From NCBI GenBank assembly GCA_005884155.1, contig VAXD01000055.1:5281-15607 (forward strand): 10,327 bases of DNA, read 5' to 3'. Below the pieces are notes generated by a model that worked only from the letters and a program-made list of their open reading frames with translations, was not told where the DNA came from and searched no databases. Each line of letters starts with the position of its first letter. Position 1 is the stretch's first letter. Below are positions 1-6,365 of the stretch, one piece after another. The translations under genes and the position numbers were made by a program. The DNA is from Actinomycetota bacterium. Its GTDB lineage: Bacteria > Actinomycetota > Thermoleophilia > Gaiellales > Gaiellaceae.

Positions 1-160
<160 letters not shown>

Positions 161-164
<4 letters not shown>

Positions 165-944
165 CGGAACCAGTCGTCTAGCGCTGGGGTGCTGCGCAAT
201 CCGGAGAAGTCATCGGCGAGCAGGCCCCGGGCAGCTGTTTCCGCCGCCTCGACTGCCGCCCAGGTGAGGCGCGCGCCGACGCTGACGCGCTTGGCGCCGG
301 CGGCGGTGATTTCGGCGAACGAGAGACCGGGAACGGCGAGCACGTTGACCGGCTGCGAGATTGCGGCGCAGACCGCCGAGATCTCGTCGGTGGTTTGGAG
401 CCAGGGCGCGTAGAGGACGTCGGCGCCCACGGCCTCGAACGCCTGGAGTCGTGCGATCGTGTCGTCGAGGTCCGGGTTGCCGCGGAGGTGGTTCTCCGCG
501 CGGGCCGTCAGGGTGAACGGAAACGGCTGCCGCCGCGCCGCCTCCATGGACGGGGTCGTAGAGGCGCCCGGCTGGATCCCAGTCTTCGATCGAGCCGCCG
601 ACCGCGCCCGCCTCGGCGACACGCTCGATCGCCTGCTCCGCAGCCTCCGGCTCTGCGCCGAAGCCGTTCTCCAGGTCGACCGACACGGGCAGATCGGTGG
701 CGCCGGCGAGAGCGGAGACGTGCGCGACCACCTCGTCCAAGGTGACCTCGCCGTCGAGGCGGCCGAGCGTGAACGCGAACCCTCCGCTCGTGGTCGCGAG
801 CGCCTGGAAGCCGAGCGCGGCGAGCATCCGCGCCGACCCTGCATCCCACGGGTTCGGGATCACGAACGGCTCGCCCTCGTGCAGCGCCCGGAACGCCTGC
901 GCCCTCTCCGCTTGCGTCGCCACGCGCAAGACTTTGCGCATCAT
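161..944 (-). pseudogene. PEP mutase / isocitrate lyase superfamily protein, frameshifted
   Basis: Two minus-strand frames together give one protein of the PEP phosphonomutase/isocitrate lyase superfamily, small TIM-barrel C-C or C-P lyases such as phosphonopyruvate hydrolase, methylisocitrate lyase and oxaloacetate decarboxylase. The first frame (944 to about 549, about 132 codons) carries IPNPWDAGSA (residues 29-38), VSVDLENGFG (87-96, acidic metal-site region) and GGSIEDWDP (116-124), then LYDPV. The second frame (about 547 to 161) continues with EAARR, PFPFTLTARAEN and the C-terminal barrel to the TAG at 161-163. Homologues normally have roughly a dozen residues between the LYDP-like and EAAR-like blocks. 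Here they nearly abut in different frames, which fits a deletion of 3n+2 bases near 548. The gene is therefore probably inactive, unless this is an assembly error. Start: adjacent ATG codons at 944 and 941; a TTG at 959 is a weaker choice. Substrate is not determinable. Confidence 0.85.
924..939. repeat. Perfect inverted repeat at divergent start codons
   Basis: GCGCAA-GACT-TTGCGC is a perfect 6-bp inverted repeat with a 4-nt centre. It ends three bases before the + strand ATG at 943 and lies in the first codons of the minus-strand gene. It could be an operator or an RNA hairpin controlling one of the two genes; chance occurrence is also possible. Confidence 0.4.
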
Positions 945-2070
945 GGAGCTACTCGTCAACTTCTGGTACGCGCACCCGGTCGGCCACGCAGTCGAGGCGC
1001 TGCGCTACTGCCTCGGCTACCACGCGGGCGACGAGGAGCTCGAGATCAGCCTGCTGCTGAACGGCGCGACCGCGACCGAGCTCGGCTCCTGCTGCCCATT
1101 CATCCGCGAGACCTACGCCGTCGACTACGTCGATTTCCTCGGGCGGATGGGCGATCCCGACGCAGCCCTCCGGCCGGTGCCGCGCGTCTGGGACTACGTG
1201 CTCGACGACCAGCGCTCGCGCCAGCCCGACCAGCTCGAGCTCGCTCCCGGCGTGCGCGCCTACTACCAGGCGGCTCACCGACACTTCCGGGCCCGCGTGT
1301 GTCATGGCACGGCGGGGTCGGAGCCTCCGGCATACGTCCCGAATCAGCGGCTCGAGCTCGAGCTGCCCGGGGAGCTGCGCGAGCGGGCGCGCGCCGAGAT
1401 CGGCAAGGCGCCCGTTCGGATCGCGCTCATGCCGGCCGGCTCGAGCGAGCCCGCGCGGTATCCGTCCGCGGCCTCGTGGGAGCTGATCGTCCGCGCGCTC
1501 GCCGCTGACCTTCCCGGGGCGTTGTTCTGCTTCGTCGGGAAGCTCGAGCGCGACGGCCGTACCGCCACCTCCGCCACGCGGGCTGACCTTGACCGGATTG
1601 CAGCGGCCGCGCCCAGGGCCGTCTCCGCGCTCGACCTGCCGCTGCTCGAGCAGCTCGCGTACGTCGAGAGGTGCTCGCTCTTCCTCTCGCCGCACACCGG
1701 GTTCGGCACGGCCGCGCTCGCGGTCGGCACGCCTTGGCTCGCGCTGTCCGGTGGGCCCTGGCACGAGTGGCTCTTCAACGGCGTGCCGTTCCATTCGGTG
1801 ATTCCGGACACACGGCGCTATCCCGCGTTCACGCAGTTCGCTCCGCAGCCGGATCCGGTCGAGGACGACGGCCCGCGCACGCCGAGCATGTCGCGGGCGC
1901 GGATCGAGGAAGACCTGCCCGAGCTCGTCGACGCGGCGCGCCGGCTCGCCGAAGGTCGCCTGACGTACGAGGAGGCACTGCGCGCCTACTTCCCGCGGCT
2001 GCTCGCCGCGTACGGCGGCGACGCGTCGCGGATCTTCTCCTTCGACAGCGTTCACCGCGCGTACATCTGA
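943..2070 (+). CDS. GT9-like (heptosyltransferase-type) glycosyltransferase family protein
   Basis: A 375-residue cytoplasmic protein without signal peptide or membrane segment. It resembles the GT-B fold of glycosyltransferase family 9. The N-terminal half opens with a strand-and-helix block (ELLVNFWYAHPVGHAVEALR). A central segment, residues 159-186, has the IALMPAGSSEPARYPS pattern followed by SWELIVRAL, like the 'GxS...RWP...W' start of the nucleotide-sugar domain in ADP-heptose:LPS transferases. Residues 247-265 (FLSPHTGFGTAALAVGTPW) correspond to the family's 'D(S/T)G..H.A.A.G.P' motif, but the usual aspartate is replaced by SPH, so donor and acceptor are uncertain. ATG 943 is chosen because the recognisable protein begins there; upstream codons in this frame run antisense through the lyase gene. 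The SDR gene follows after 13 bases, suggesting one transcript. No Shine-Dalgarno or -10 box is obvious before the start. Confidence 0.7.
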   Translation: MELLVNFWYAHPVGHAVEALRYCLGYHAGDEELEISLLLNGATATELGSCCPFIRETYAVDYVDFLGRMGDPDAALRPVPRVWDYVLDDQRSRQPDQLELAPGVRAYYQAAHRHFRARVCHGTAGSEPPAYVPNQRLELELPGELRERARAEIGKAPVRIALMPAGSSEPARYPSAASWELIVRALAADLPGALFCFVGKLERDGRTATSATRADLDRIAAAAPRAVSALDLPLLEQLAYVERCSLFLSPHTGFGTAALAVGTPWLALSGGPWHEWLFNGVPFHSVIPDTRRYPAFTQFAPQPDPVEDDGPRTPSMSRARIEEDLPELVDAARRLAEGRLTYEEALRAYFPRLLAAYGGDASRIFSFDSVHRAYI

Positions 2071-2074
2071 GAGG
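2069..2074 (+). promoter_or_regulatory. Shine-Dalgarno overlapping the upstream stop codon
   Basis: GAGAGG lies nine bases before the GTG at 2084, and its first two bases belong to the TGA stop of the glycosyltransferase-like gene. This supports GTG 2084 as the SDR start and suggests translational coupling within one mRNA. It contrasts with genes in this window that have no leader. Confidence 0.6.
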
Positions 2075-2083
2075 CTTTGGTGT

Positions 2084-2917
2084 GTGGCGCTCGAGATCGA
2101 CCTGTCTGGCCGGGTCGCGCTCGTCACGGGCGGGTCGCGCGGGCTCGGGCGCGCCGATGCGCTGACGCTGGCGCGTGCGGGCGCGGACGTCGCGATTGCG
2201 GACATCCAGCTCGAGTCCGACTCCGGTGAGCAGGCGGAGCGCTACGGCCCGCTCGCGCAGGCGGCGCGGGCGCAGGGCTTCGTCTACGCCGAGCAGACGG
2301 CCGATCAGATCCGCGCGCTCGGCCGCCGCTCGCTCGCGCTGCGCTGCGACGTGACGGAGCGGGCCGAGGTGGCGGAGACCGTCCGGCGCGTCGGCGAGGA
2401 CCTCGGCCCGGTCGGGATTCTCGTCAACAACGCTGCGACCCTCGACCACCTCGGGCAACTCTCGGACCAGTCGCCCGAGCTGTGGGAGCGCGATCTGCGC
2501 GTCAACCTGACGGGCGCGTTCAACTGTGCGCAGGCCGTGTGGCCGGGGCTGGTCGAGCACGGCTGGGGTCGGATCGTGAACATGGCGTCTGTCGCGGGCA
2601 CGCTCGGCGGGTTCGGGCAGGCGAGCTACTCGACGACGAAGGCGGGCGTGCTCGGGCTGACGCGCACGCTCGCGCTCGAGGGCGCGCGGAATGGGATCAC
2701 CGTCAACGCGATCGTCCCGGGCGTGATCGGGACCGAGGCGTTCGGGTTCGGCAACCCGGAGATGAACGAGCGGATGATCCGCCGGACCGCGCTCCGCCGG
2801 GCGGGCGACCCGCAGGAGGTCGCAAACGCGATCGCGTTCCTCTGCTCCGGCCTGGCGAGCTACATCACCGGCATCGAGCTGAACGTAAGCGGTGGGATCG
2901 AGCTGTTCACGTTCTGA
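2084..2917 (+). CDS. Short-chain dehydrogenase/reductase (SDR) family oxidoreductase
   Basis: A 277-residue classical SDR, an NAD(P)-dependent oxidoreductase with a Rossmann fold. Visible elements in order: cofactor motif TGGSRGLG (residues 15-22); Asp40 at the end of strand 2, which usually favours NAD(H) over NADPH; NNAA (115-118); Asn141; catalytic Ser169 in the NMASVAG block; Tyr182 and Lys186 in YSTTK; then IVPGVIGTEAF and the C-terminal GIELNVSGG block. All four catalytic residues are present. Unusual is an extra stretch of roughly 20-25 residues after Asp40 (about residues 44-72) before the helix that normally follows strand 2. Long insertions here occur in nicotinoprotein-like SDRs such as the mycofactocin-associated type, though similarity to that subfamily is only suggestive. 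The substrate is unknown. The gene follows the GT9-like gene by 13 bases. The start is GTG 2084, supported by the Shine-Dalgarno sequence. Confidence 0.92.
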   Translation: MALEIDLSGRVALVTGGSRGLGRADALTLARAGADVAIADIQLESDSGEQAERYGPLAQAARAQGFVYAEQTADQIRALGRRSLALRCDVTERAEVAETVRRVGEDLGPVGILVNNAATLDHLGQLSDQSPELWERDLRVNLTGAFNCAQAVWPGLVEHGWGRIVNMASVAGTLGGFGQASYSTTKAGVLGLTRTLALEGARNGITVNAIVPGVIGTEAFGFGNPEMNERMIRRTALRRAGDPQEVANAIAFLCSGLASYITGIELNVSGGIELFTF

Positions 2918-2953
2918 GCGCCGAAGCCGCCGCGCGAATCACGCAAATTCCCC

Positions 2954-2968
2954 TGTCCCGCCGGGGCA
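2954..2968 (+). terminator. Possible weak hairpin terminator after the SDR gene
   Basis: TGTCCCGCCGGGGCA can fold into a six-pair stem (one G-U pair) with a three-base loop, 37 bases after the SDR stop codon. No T-tract follows, so if it acts as a terminator it is not a canonical intrinsic one. It is the only hairpin candidate noticed in this 199-base intergenic region. Confidence 0.25.
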
Positions 2969-3009
2969 CCCCTAACCCACCACCCACCGTCGATCCTAAT
3001 TCGAAAATT

Positions 3010-3045
3010 CACACGAATGTGTGACGGGACCGTGCCGAATGTGTG
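3010..3045. promoter_or_regulatory. Operator-like repeats upstream of the VanW gene
   Basis: The region holds a perfect inverted repeat CACAC-GAAT-GTGTG (3010-3023) and a ten-base direct repeat CGAATGTGTG at 3014-3023 and 3036-3045, spaced 22 bases (about two helical turns). It also contains GTGAC-N6-GTGCC (3021-3036). These lie about 60-95 bases before the proposed -10 box of the VanW gene, where a transcription factor could bind. The function is inferred only from the symmetry. Confidence 0.4.
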
Positions 3046-3103
3046 CCGGATGTTCCACAGGCCGGGACCCGAAGACACAGGCCTGCACCGGGAAGGCCGA
3101 CGC

Positions 3104-3109
3104 TAGACT
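3104..3109 (+). promoter_or_regulatory. -10 box (TAGACT) of a leaderless VanW transcript
   Basis: TAGACT matches the actinobacterial TANNNT -10 pattern and ends seven bases before the TTG start at 3117, the distance at which transcription would begin at or next to the start codon. No convincing -35 element is seen. The box would leave no room for a Shine-Dalgarno sequence. Confidence 0.55.
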
Positions 3110-3116
3110 TCCGGCC

Positions 3117-4967
3117 TTGCGGGTCGAAGCAGGATCGAGCGCGGTCAGGCTCCGCAGGCGCAGGCGTGCCCGGGCGCGGCAGCTGCTTGCCCGCAGGCTG
3201 CTCGCGTTGACGGCCGTCGGCGTGATCGCCGCGGCGCTCGTCGGCCTTGCGTTCGCAGGTTCGCCCGACCGGATCGCGGCGGGAGTCAAGGTCGCCGGCG
3301 TCGACGTCGGCGGGCTCACGACGGGCGAGGCGATCGCGAAGCTCGAGGCAAAATCGCGCGCCGTGGCCGGCGTCCCAGTCGTGTTCGCGGCCGAAGGGCG
3401 CCGTTGGCGCGTGCGGCCGGGCAATTTCGGCGTCCAGGTCGACTGGCGCGCTGCCGTCAAGCGGGCCGAGACCGAGGGCCAGGGCTTCGCGCCGTGGCGA
3501 GGCCTGCGGCGGGTGAGCATCCGCCTGCTGGGCTCCGACGTGACCCCCTCCGCCCGCGTCTGGAAGCGCGCGCTCGATATCGACCTCAGGCGGATGAACG
3601 CCGCGGTCGGCACGCCGCACCGCGATGCCGCGATCGTGCTGCGCGGCTTCCATTCGCGGATCGTCCCGGAGCGGACAGGCCGCGCGCTCGACCGCGCGAC
3701 CGCCGGCGCCGCAATCGTCCACGCGCTTGCGAGCCTCGAGCGGGGCCGGGTCGTCCAGCTGCCGGTCGTGGTCGACACGCCGATCGTCTCGAGCGCGGAT
3801 CTCGCTCCGGCCGTCGAGCAGCTCCACATCGCCCTCTCGCGGCCGATCCGCATGAGCCTCGACCGGTCGTCCTGGTGGCTGCCGCCGGGCAAGCTGGCGT
3901 CGCTCCTGGCCTTGCCGCACGGTGGCTCGAGCTCGCTCGCGATTGGCGGCAAGGGCGCGGATGGCTACTTCCGCCGGCTCGCCAGGGGCGCCGGCCGACC
4001 TCCGCGCGACGCGACCTTCGCGGTCTCCGCGACCGGAAACATCAGCATCGTCCCGTCACGGCCTGGACGCGTGATCGCCGTCCCGGCCACGGAGCGGAAC
4101 ATTCTCGCGGCCGCGGTGTCGGCCACCCACCGCACGGCGCGCGTGGTGGTCACGACCCAGGCGGCGCGCCGCACCACGGCAGAGGCGGGCGCGATGGGGA
4201 TCACGACCAGGATCGGCCGCTACGAGACCATCTATGGCGGCGACCCAAACCGCATCCATAACGTCCAGCTCGTCGCGCAGCTGATCGACGGGAAGCTCGT
4301 CGCTCCGGGAGCGACCTTCTCGTTCAATCGGGCAACCGGCGCGCGCACGGCGGACAAGGGCTTCCTGGAGGCGCCGGTAATCATCAACGGCGAGCTGACG
4401 ACCGGCCTCGGCGGCGGGGTCTGCCAGGTCTCCACGACCGTGTTCAACGCGGCCTACGAAGCCGGCCTGAAGATCACCGCGCGGACGAACCACGCGCTCT
4501 ACATCAGCCACTACCCGCAAGGGCGCGACGCGACGGTCAACTATCCCGACGTCGACCTGCGCTTCGTCAACGACACGCCCCACTGGCTCCTGCTGCGCAC
4601 GTTCGTCGGCTCGTCTTCGCTGGTGGTCGACCTCTTCGGCGCGCCGATCCATCGGCGGGTCGTCAGCGAGACCCGCCCGCTCGTCGAGACGGGCAAGCCG
4701 CCGGTGAAGCGAACCCCGGACCCGGCGCTCTTCAGAGGCGTGAGGCAGATCGACGACTACGGCGAGCCGCCGCGCTCGACGAGCGTCCGCAGGCTCGTCT
4801 ATACCGCCGGCGGGCAGTTGCTCTACGACAACACGTGGTACTCGTCCTACAGAGGCGAACCGGAGCTCATCCGCTTCGGGACGAGGGCGAAGAAGCCTCC
4901 GCCGAAGAAGGGCCCGAGCGGGCCGACCGGGCCCACCGGGCCCGCGGGCGTCACGCCTCAGAGCTAG
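3117..4967 (+). CDS. VanW family membrane-anchored envelope protein
   Basis: A 616-residue protein predicted to face the cell wall. An Arg-rich cytoplasmic N-terminus (residues 11-27) precedes one hydrophobic segment (about 28-47), acting as a signal anchor or signal peptide. A long extracytoplasmic region follows (about 50-355), resembling the putative peptidoglycan-binding repeats usually found before VanW. The VanW domain (about 362-510) has the GATFSFN block, GGGVCQVSTT (432-441, Cys436) and a NYPDVDLRFVN block. A G5-like region follows (about 515-590). The C-terminus is PPPKK plus a collagen-like GPSGPTGPTGPAG (599-611). VanW was named from a vancomycin-resistance cluster, but its biochemical role is unknown. 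TTG 3117 is preferred because the TAGACT box sits seven bases before it. A GTG at 3021 would add 32 poorly plausible residues and overlap the operator-like repeat. The 3' end overlaps the thioesterase gene tail to tail by 17 bases. Confidence 0.9.
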   Translation: MRVEAGSSAVRLRRRRRARARQLLARRLLALTAVGVIAAALVGLAFAGSPDRIAAGVKVAGVDVGGLTTGEAIAKLEAKSRAVAGVPVVFAAEGRRWRVRPGNFGVQVDWRAAVKRAETEGQGFAPWRGLRRVSIRLLGSDVTPSARVWKRALDIDLRRMNAAVGTPHRDAAIVLRGFHSRIVPERTGRALDRATAGAAIVHALASLERGRVVQLPVVVDTPIVSSADLAPAVEQLHIALSRPIRMSLDRSSWWLPPGKLASLLALPHGGSSSLAIGGKGADGYFRRLARGAGRPPRDATFAVSATGNISIVPSRPGRVIAVPATERNILAAAVSATHRTARVVVTTQAARRTTAEAGAMGITTRIGRYETIYGGDPNRIHNVQLVAQLIDGKLVAPGATFSFNRATGARTADKGFLEAPVIINGELTTGLGGGVCQVSTTVFNAAYEAGLKITARTNHALYISHYPQGRDATVNYPDVDLRFVNDTPHWLLLRTFVGSSSLVVDLFGAPIHRRVVSETRPLVETGKPPVKRTPDPALFRGVRQIDDYGEPPRSTSVRRLVYTAGGQLLYDNTWYSSYRGEPELIRFGTRAKKPPPKKGPSGPTGPTGPAGVTPQS

Positions 4968-5358
4968 CGATCGCCTCCGCGAGCCAGGCCGGCACGCGCG
5001 TCGGGCGGTGCGAGCGTGCGTCGACGCAGGCGTGGCGCGTCCACCCGTCGGCGACCGCTTCGCCGTCCCGCTCGACCGCGTAGTCGAAGCGGAAGCGCGC
5101 GCCCCGCATGTCCGCGCAGGCGCAACGGATCGTGAGGCGGTCGTCGAAGCGCGCCGGCTGCAGGTAGCGCACGTGCGCCTCAACGGTCAGTGCCTCGATC
5201 CCTTCCGCGCGCAGCTCCGGGTAACCGCCGCGGAAGCGGGCCAGGTAGTCGATCCGAGTCATCTCGAACCAGACGAGGTAGGCGGCGTGGTGCGCGATTC
5301 CCTGCGCGTCGGTCTCCGCGAAGCGGACGCGCACCTCGGTCTCGAAGCGGAACTCCAC
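4951..5358 (-). CDS. Hotdog-fold acyl-CoA thioesterase (4HBT/YbgC-FadM type)
   Basis: A 135-residue cytoplasmic protein of the 4-hydroxybenzoyl-CoA thioesterase type, which hydrolyses acyl-CoA to free acid and CoA. The catalytic signature is RVRFAETDAQGIAHHAAYL (residues 10-28), with Asp17 in the position of the catalytic aspartate and His24 and Tyr27 fitting the DxxGxxxHxxY pattern. EMTRIDYLARF follows on the long helix, then RYLQPARFDDRLTIR and the closing strands. The length is typical for a single-hotdog subunit that works as a dimer or tetramer. Substrate is not determinable; the acyl-CoA dehydrogenase in the window fits a role in acyl-CoA turnover but is not adjacent. The start is GTG 5358, directly behind a -10-like TAGAGT. 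An upstream extension would remove the promoter and overlap the sirtuin promoter. The 3' end overlaps the VanW gene by 17 bases. Confidence 0.9.
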   Translation of the reverse strand: MEFRFETEVRVRFAETDAQGIAHHAAYLVWFEMTRIDYLARFRGGYPELRAEGIEALTVEAHVRYLQPARFDDRLTIRCACADMRGARFRFDYAVERDGEAVADGWTRHACVDARSHRPTRVPAWLAEAIASSEA

Positions 5359-5364
5359 GCGTGA

Positions 5365-5370
5365 ACTCTA
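5365..5370 (-). promoter_or_regulatory. -10 box (TAGAGT) of a leaderless thioesterase transcript
   Basis: Read on the minus strand, TAGAGT ends six bases before the GTG at 5358. A TTGAAC hexamer lies upstream (5386-5381) but only ten bases away, too close for a normal -35 element. Leaderless transcription is inferred from spacing. Confidence 0.5.
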
Positions 5371-5393
5371 AGAGGGTTTGGTTCAAGCCTTCC

Positions 5394-5399
5394 TATGAT
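5394..5399 (+). promoter_or_regulatory. -10 box (TATGAT) of a leaderless sirtuin transcript
   Basis: TATGAT is the closest match to a consensus -10 box in the window and ends six bases before ATG 5406. It faces away from the thioesterase -10 box, so two divergent promoters fit in the 47 bases between the genes. No clear -35 hexamer is seen at 16-18 bases. Confidence 0.6.
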
Positions 5400-5405
5400 C
5401 TGGCG

Positions 5406-6149
5406 ATGTCCGCGTTGGAGCTCGCCGAGCTGATCCGGCGGCGGCAGCCCTGCGTCGTCCTGACCGGCGCGGGTGTCAGTACCGAGAGCGGCATCCCGGA
5501 CTTCCGCTCGCGTACGGGTCTCTGGGCGCGTTTCGACCCGCTCGAGTACGCGTCGCTGGAGGCGTTTCGCCGCGACCCGCGCAAGGTCTGGAGCTTCTAC
5601 AAGCCGCGTATCGCCGTCCTGACCGAGGCGGAGCCGAACCCCGCGCACCGCGCGCTTGCCGAGCTCGAGCGGCTCGGGCTCGTCGAGGCGATCGTGACGC
5701 AGAACATCGACCTGCTGCACGAGCGAGCCGGAAGCCGCAACGTCGTCGAGGTGCACGGCTCCATCCGGACGGCGACCTGCCCGGCCTGCGGCGAGCGGCA
5801 GCCGCTGGAGCGGGTAACCGAACTGCTCGAAGGCGCCGACGCGCCCGCCTGCCCCGCCTGCGGCGAGATCCTCAAGCCGGATGTCGTCTTCTTCGGCGAG
5901 CTCCTACCGGCGGATGCGATCGACCGTGCCACCGAGCTCGCGCGCACCGCGCGGCTGTTGCTCGTGGTCGGCTCGGCGCTCGAGGTCTACCCGGTCGCCG
6001 GGCTCCCGCTCGAGACGATCGCGGCGGGTGGGGAGCTCGCGGTCGTCAACCGTGGCCCGACCGCGCTCGACGACCGGGCTGCGCTCCGCATCGACGGGGC
6101 GGCCGGAGAGGTGCTGCCTCAGGTTGCTGCGGCGCTAGCTGGCTACTAA
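5406..6149 (+). CDS. NAD-dependent protein deacylase, Sir2 family (sirtuin)
   Basis: A 247-residue sirtuin, which removes acyl groups from lysines using NAD+ and releases nicotinamide and O-acyl-ADP-ribose. Visible motifs: GAGVSTESGIPDFRS (residues 21-35, NAD pocket); TQNID (98-102); catalytic His117 in VEVHGSI; zinc ribbon cysteines 125/128 and 149/152, both as CPAC; KPDVVFFGE (157-165); GSALEVYPVAGLP (189-201). All zinc and catalytic residues are present and the length is typical of bacterial enzymes. Residues 65-68 read YKPR, matching the Y-x-x-R pair that in class III sirtuins (SIRT5, CobB) binds negatively charged acyl groups, so desuccinylase or demalonylase activity is possible. ATG 5406 lies six bases after a TATGAT box, and the protein is complete from there. 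The stop codon overlaps that of the convergent small gene by two bases. The neighbouring thioesterase is divergent. Confidence 0.95.
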   Translation: MSALELAELIRRRQPCVVLTGAGVSTESGIPDFRSRTGLWARFDPLEYASLEAFRRDPRKVWSFYKPRIAVLTEAEPNPAHRALAELERLGLVEAIVTQNIDLLHERAGSRNVVEVHGSIRTATCPACGERQPLERVTELLEGADAPACPACGEILKPDVVFFGELLPADAIDRATELARTARLLLVVGSALEVYPVAGLPLETIAAGGELAVVNRGPTALDDRAALRIDGAAGEVLPQVAAALAGY

Positions 6150-6313
6150 GCCGCGGCGCGCTTGAGCGGGCGCTCTTCGAGCACGTGCCGGCACTCGGTG
6201 CAGACCGTGCGCTCGACCTCGTACGGAATGCCGAACCGCTGTAGCAGCACGTGCGTACGAACTGCCGTATGCGTGTGAGAGCGCCTGCGGAGGGGGGTAA
6301 AGAGTTGAGACAT
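6146..6313 (-). CDS. Small conserved-looking CxxC protein, 55 residues
   Basis: I do not recognise a named family. The protein starts MSQLFTPLRRRSHTHT, continues with a central basic/hydrophobic stretch (AVRTHVLLQRFGIPYEVER) and ends with a CxxC motif (VCTECRHVLEERP) and a basic KRAAA tail. The single CxxC plus nearby His could bind zinc as a half-ribbon, or the protein could dimerise around a metal; this is inference. It is judged real because its codons are balanced, its stop fits the sirtuin stop exactly (overlap of two bases), and it has its own TACGCT -10-like box and a GAGGA sequence just before ATG 6313. The same frame stays open far upstream, antisense to the transpeptidase gene, but that part is not protein-like. 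It is divergent from the L,D-transpeptidase gene. Its function is unknown. Confidence 0.65.
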   Translation of the reverse strand: MSQLFTPLRRRSHTHTAVRTHVLLQRFGIPYEVERTVCTECRHVLEERPLKRAAA

Positions 6314-6326
6314 CGTCCTCGGACTC

Positions 6327-6332
6327 AGCGTA
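6327..6332 (-). promoter_or_regulatory. -10-like box (TACGCT) of the small CxxC gene
   Basis: On the minus strand TACGCT ends 13 bases before ATG 6313, leaving a leader of only a few bases that would include GAGGA. The identical hexamer TACGCT precedes the divergent L,D-transpeptidase gene. The promoter role is inferred from position and sequence. Confidence 0.4.
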
Positions 6333-6365
6333 GCGGTGGGATCGGAAACTACGACGCTCAAAAGG

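Noticed and set aside
697..942. Upstream extension of the glycosyltransferase-like gene to a start at 697
   Set aside because: The extra residues are antisense to the conserved lyase gene and do not look like a protein; the recognisable protein begins at ATG 943.
949..2205. Long open frame on the minus strand across the glycosyltransferase and SDR genes
   Set aside because: It is Arg-rich, has no recognisable domain and mirrors two convincing genes; long antisense frames are usual at this GC content.
3021..3116. GTG at 3021 as the start of the VanW gene
   Set aside because: It would begin inside the operator-like repeat, add residues without family similarity and lose the TAGACT promoter spacing; TTG 3117 explains all features better.
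4056..5183. Long minus-strand open frame antisense to VanW and overlapping the thioesterase
   Set aside because: Composition is typical of a shadow frame; both genes it overlaps have clear domain signatures.
5381..5386. TTGAAC on the minus strand as -35 element of the thioesterase promoter
   Set aside because: It is only ten bases from the -10 box; functional promoters need about 16-18 bases.
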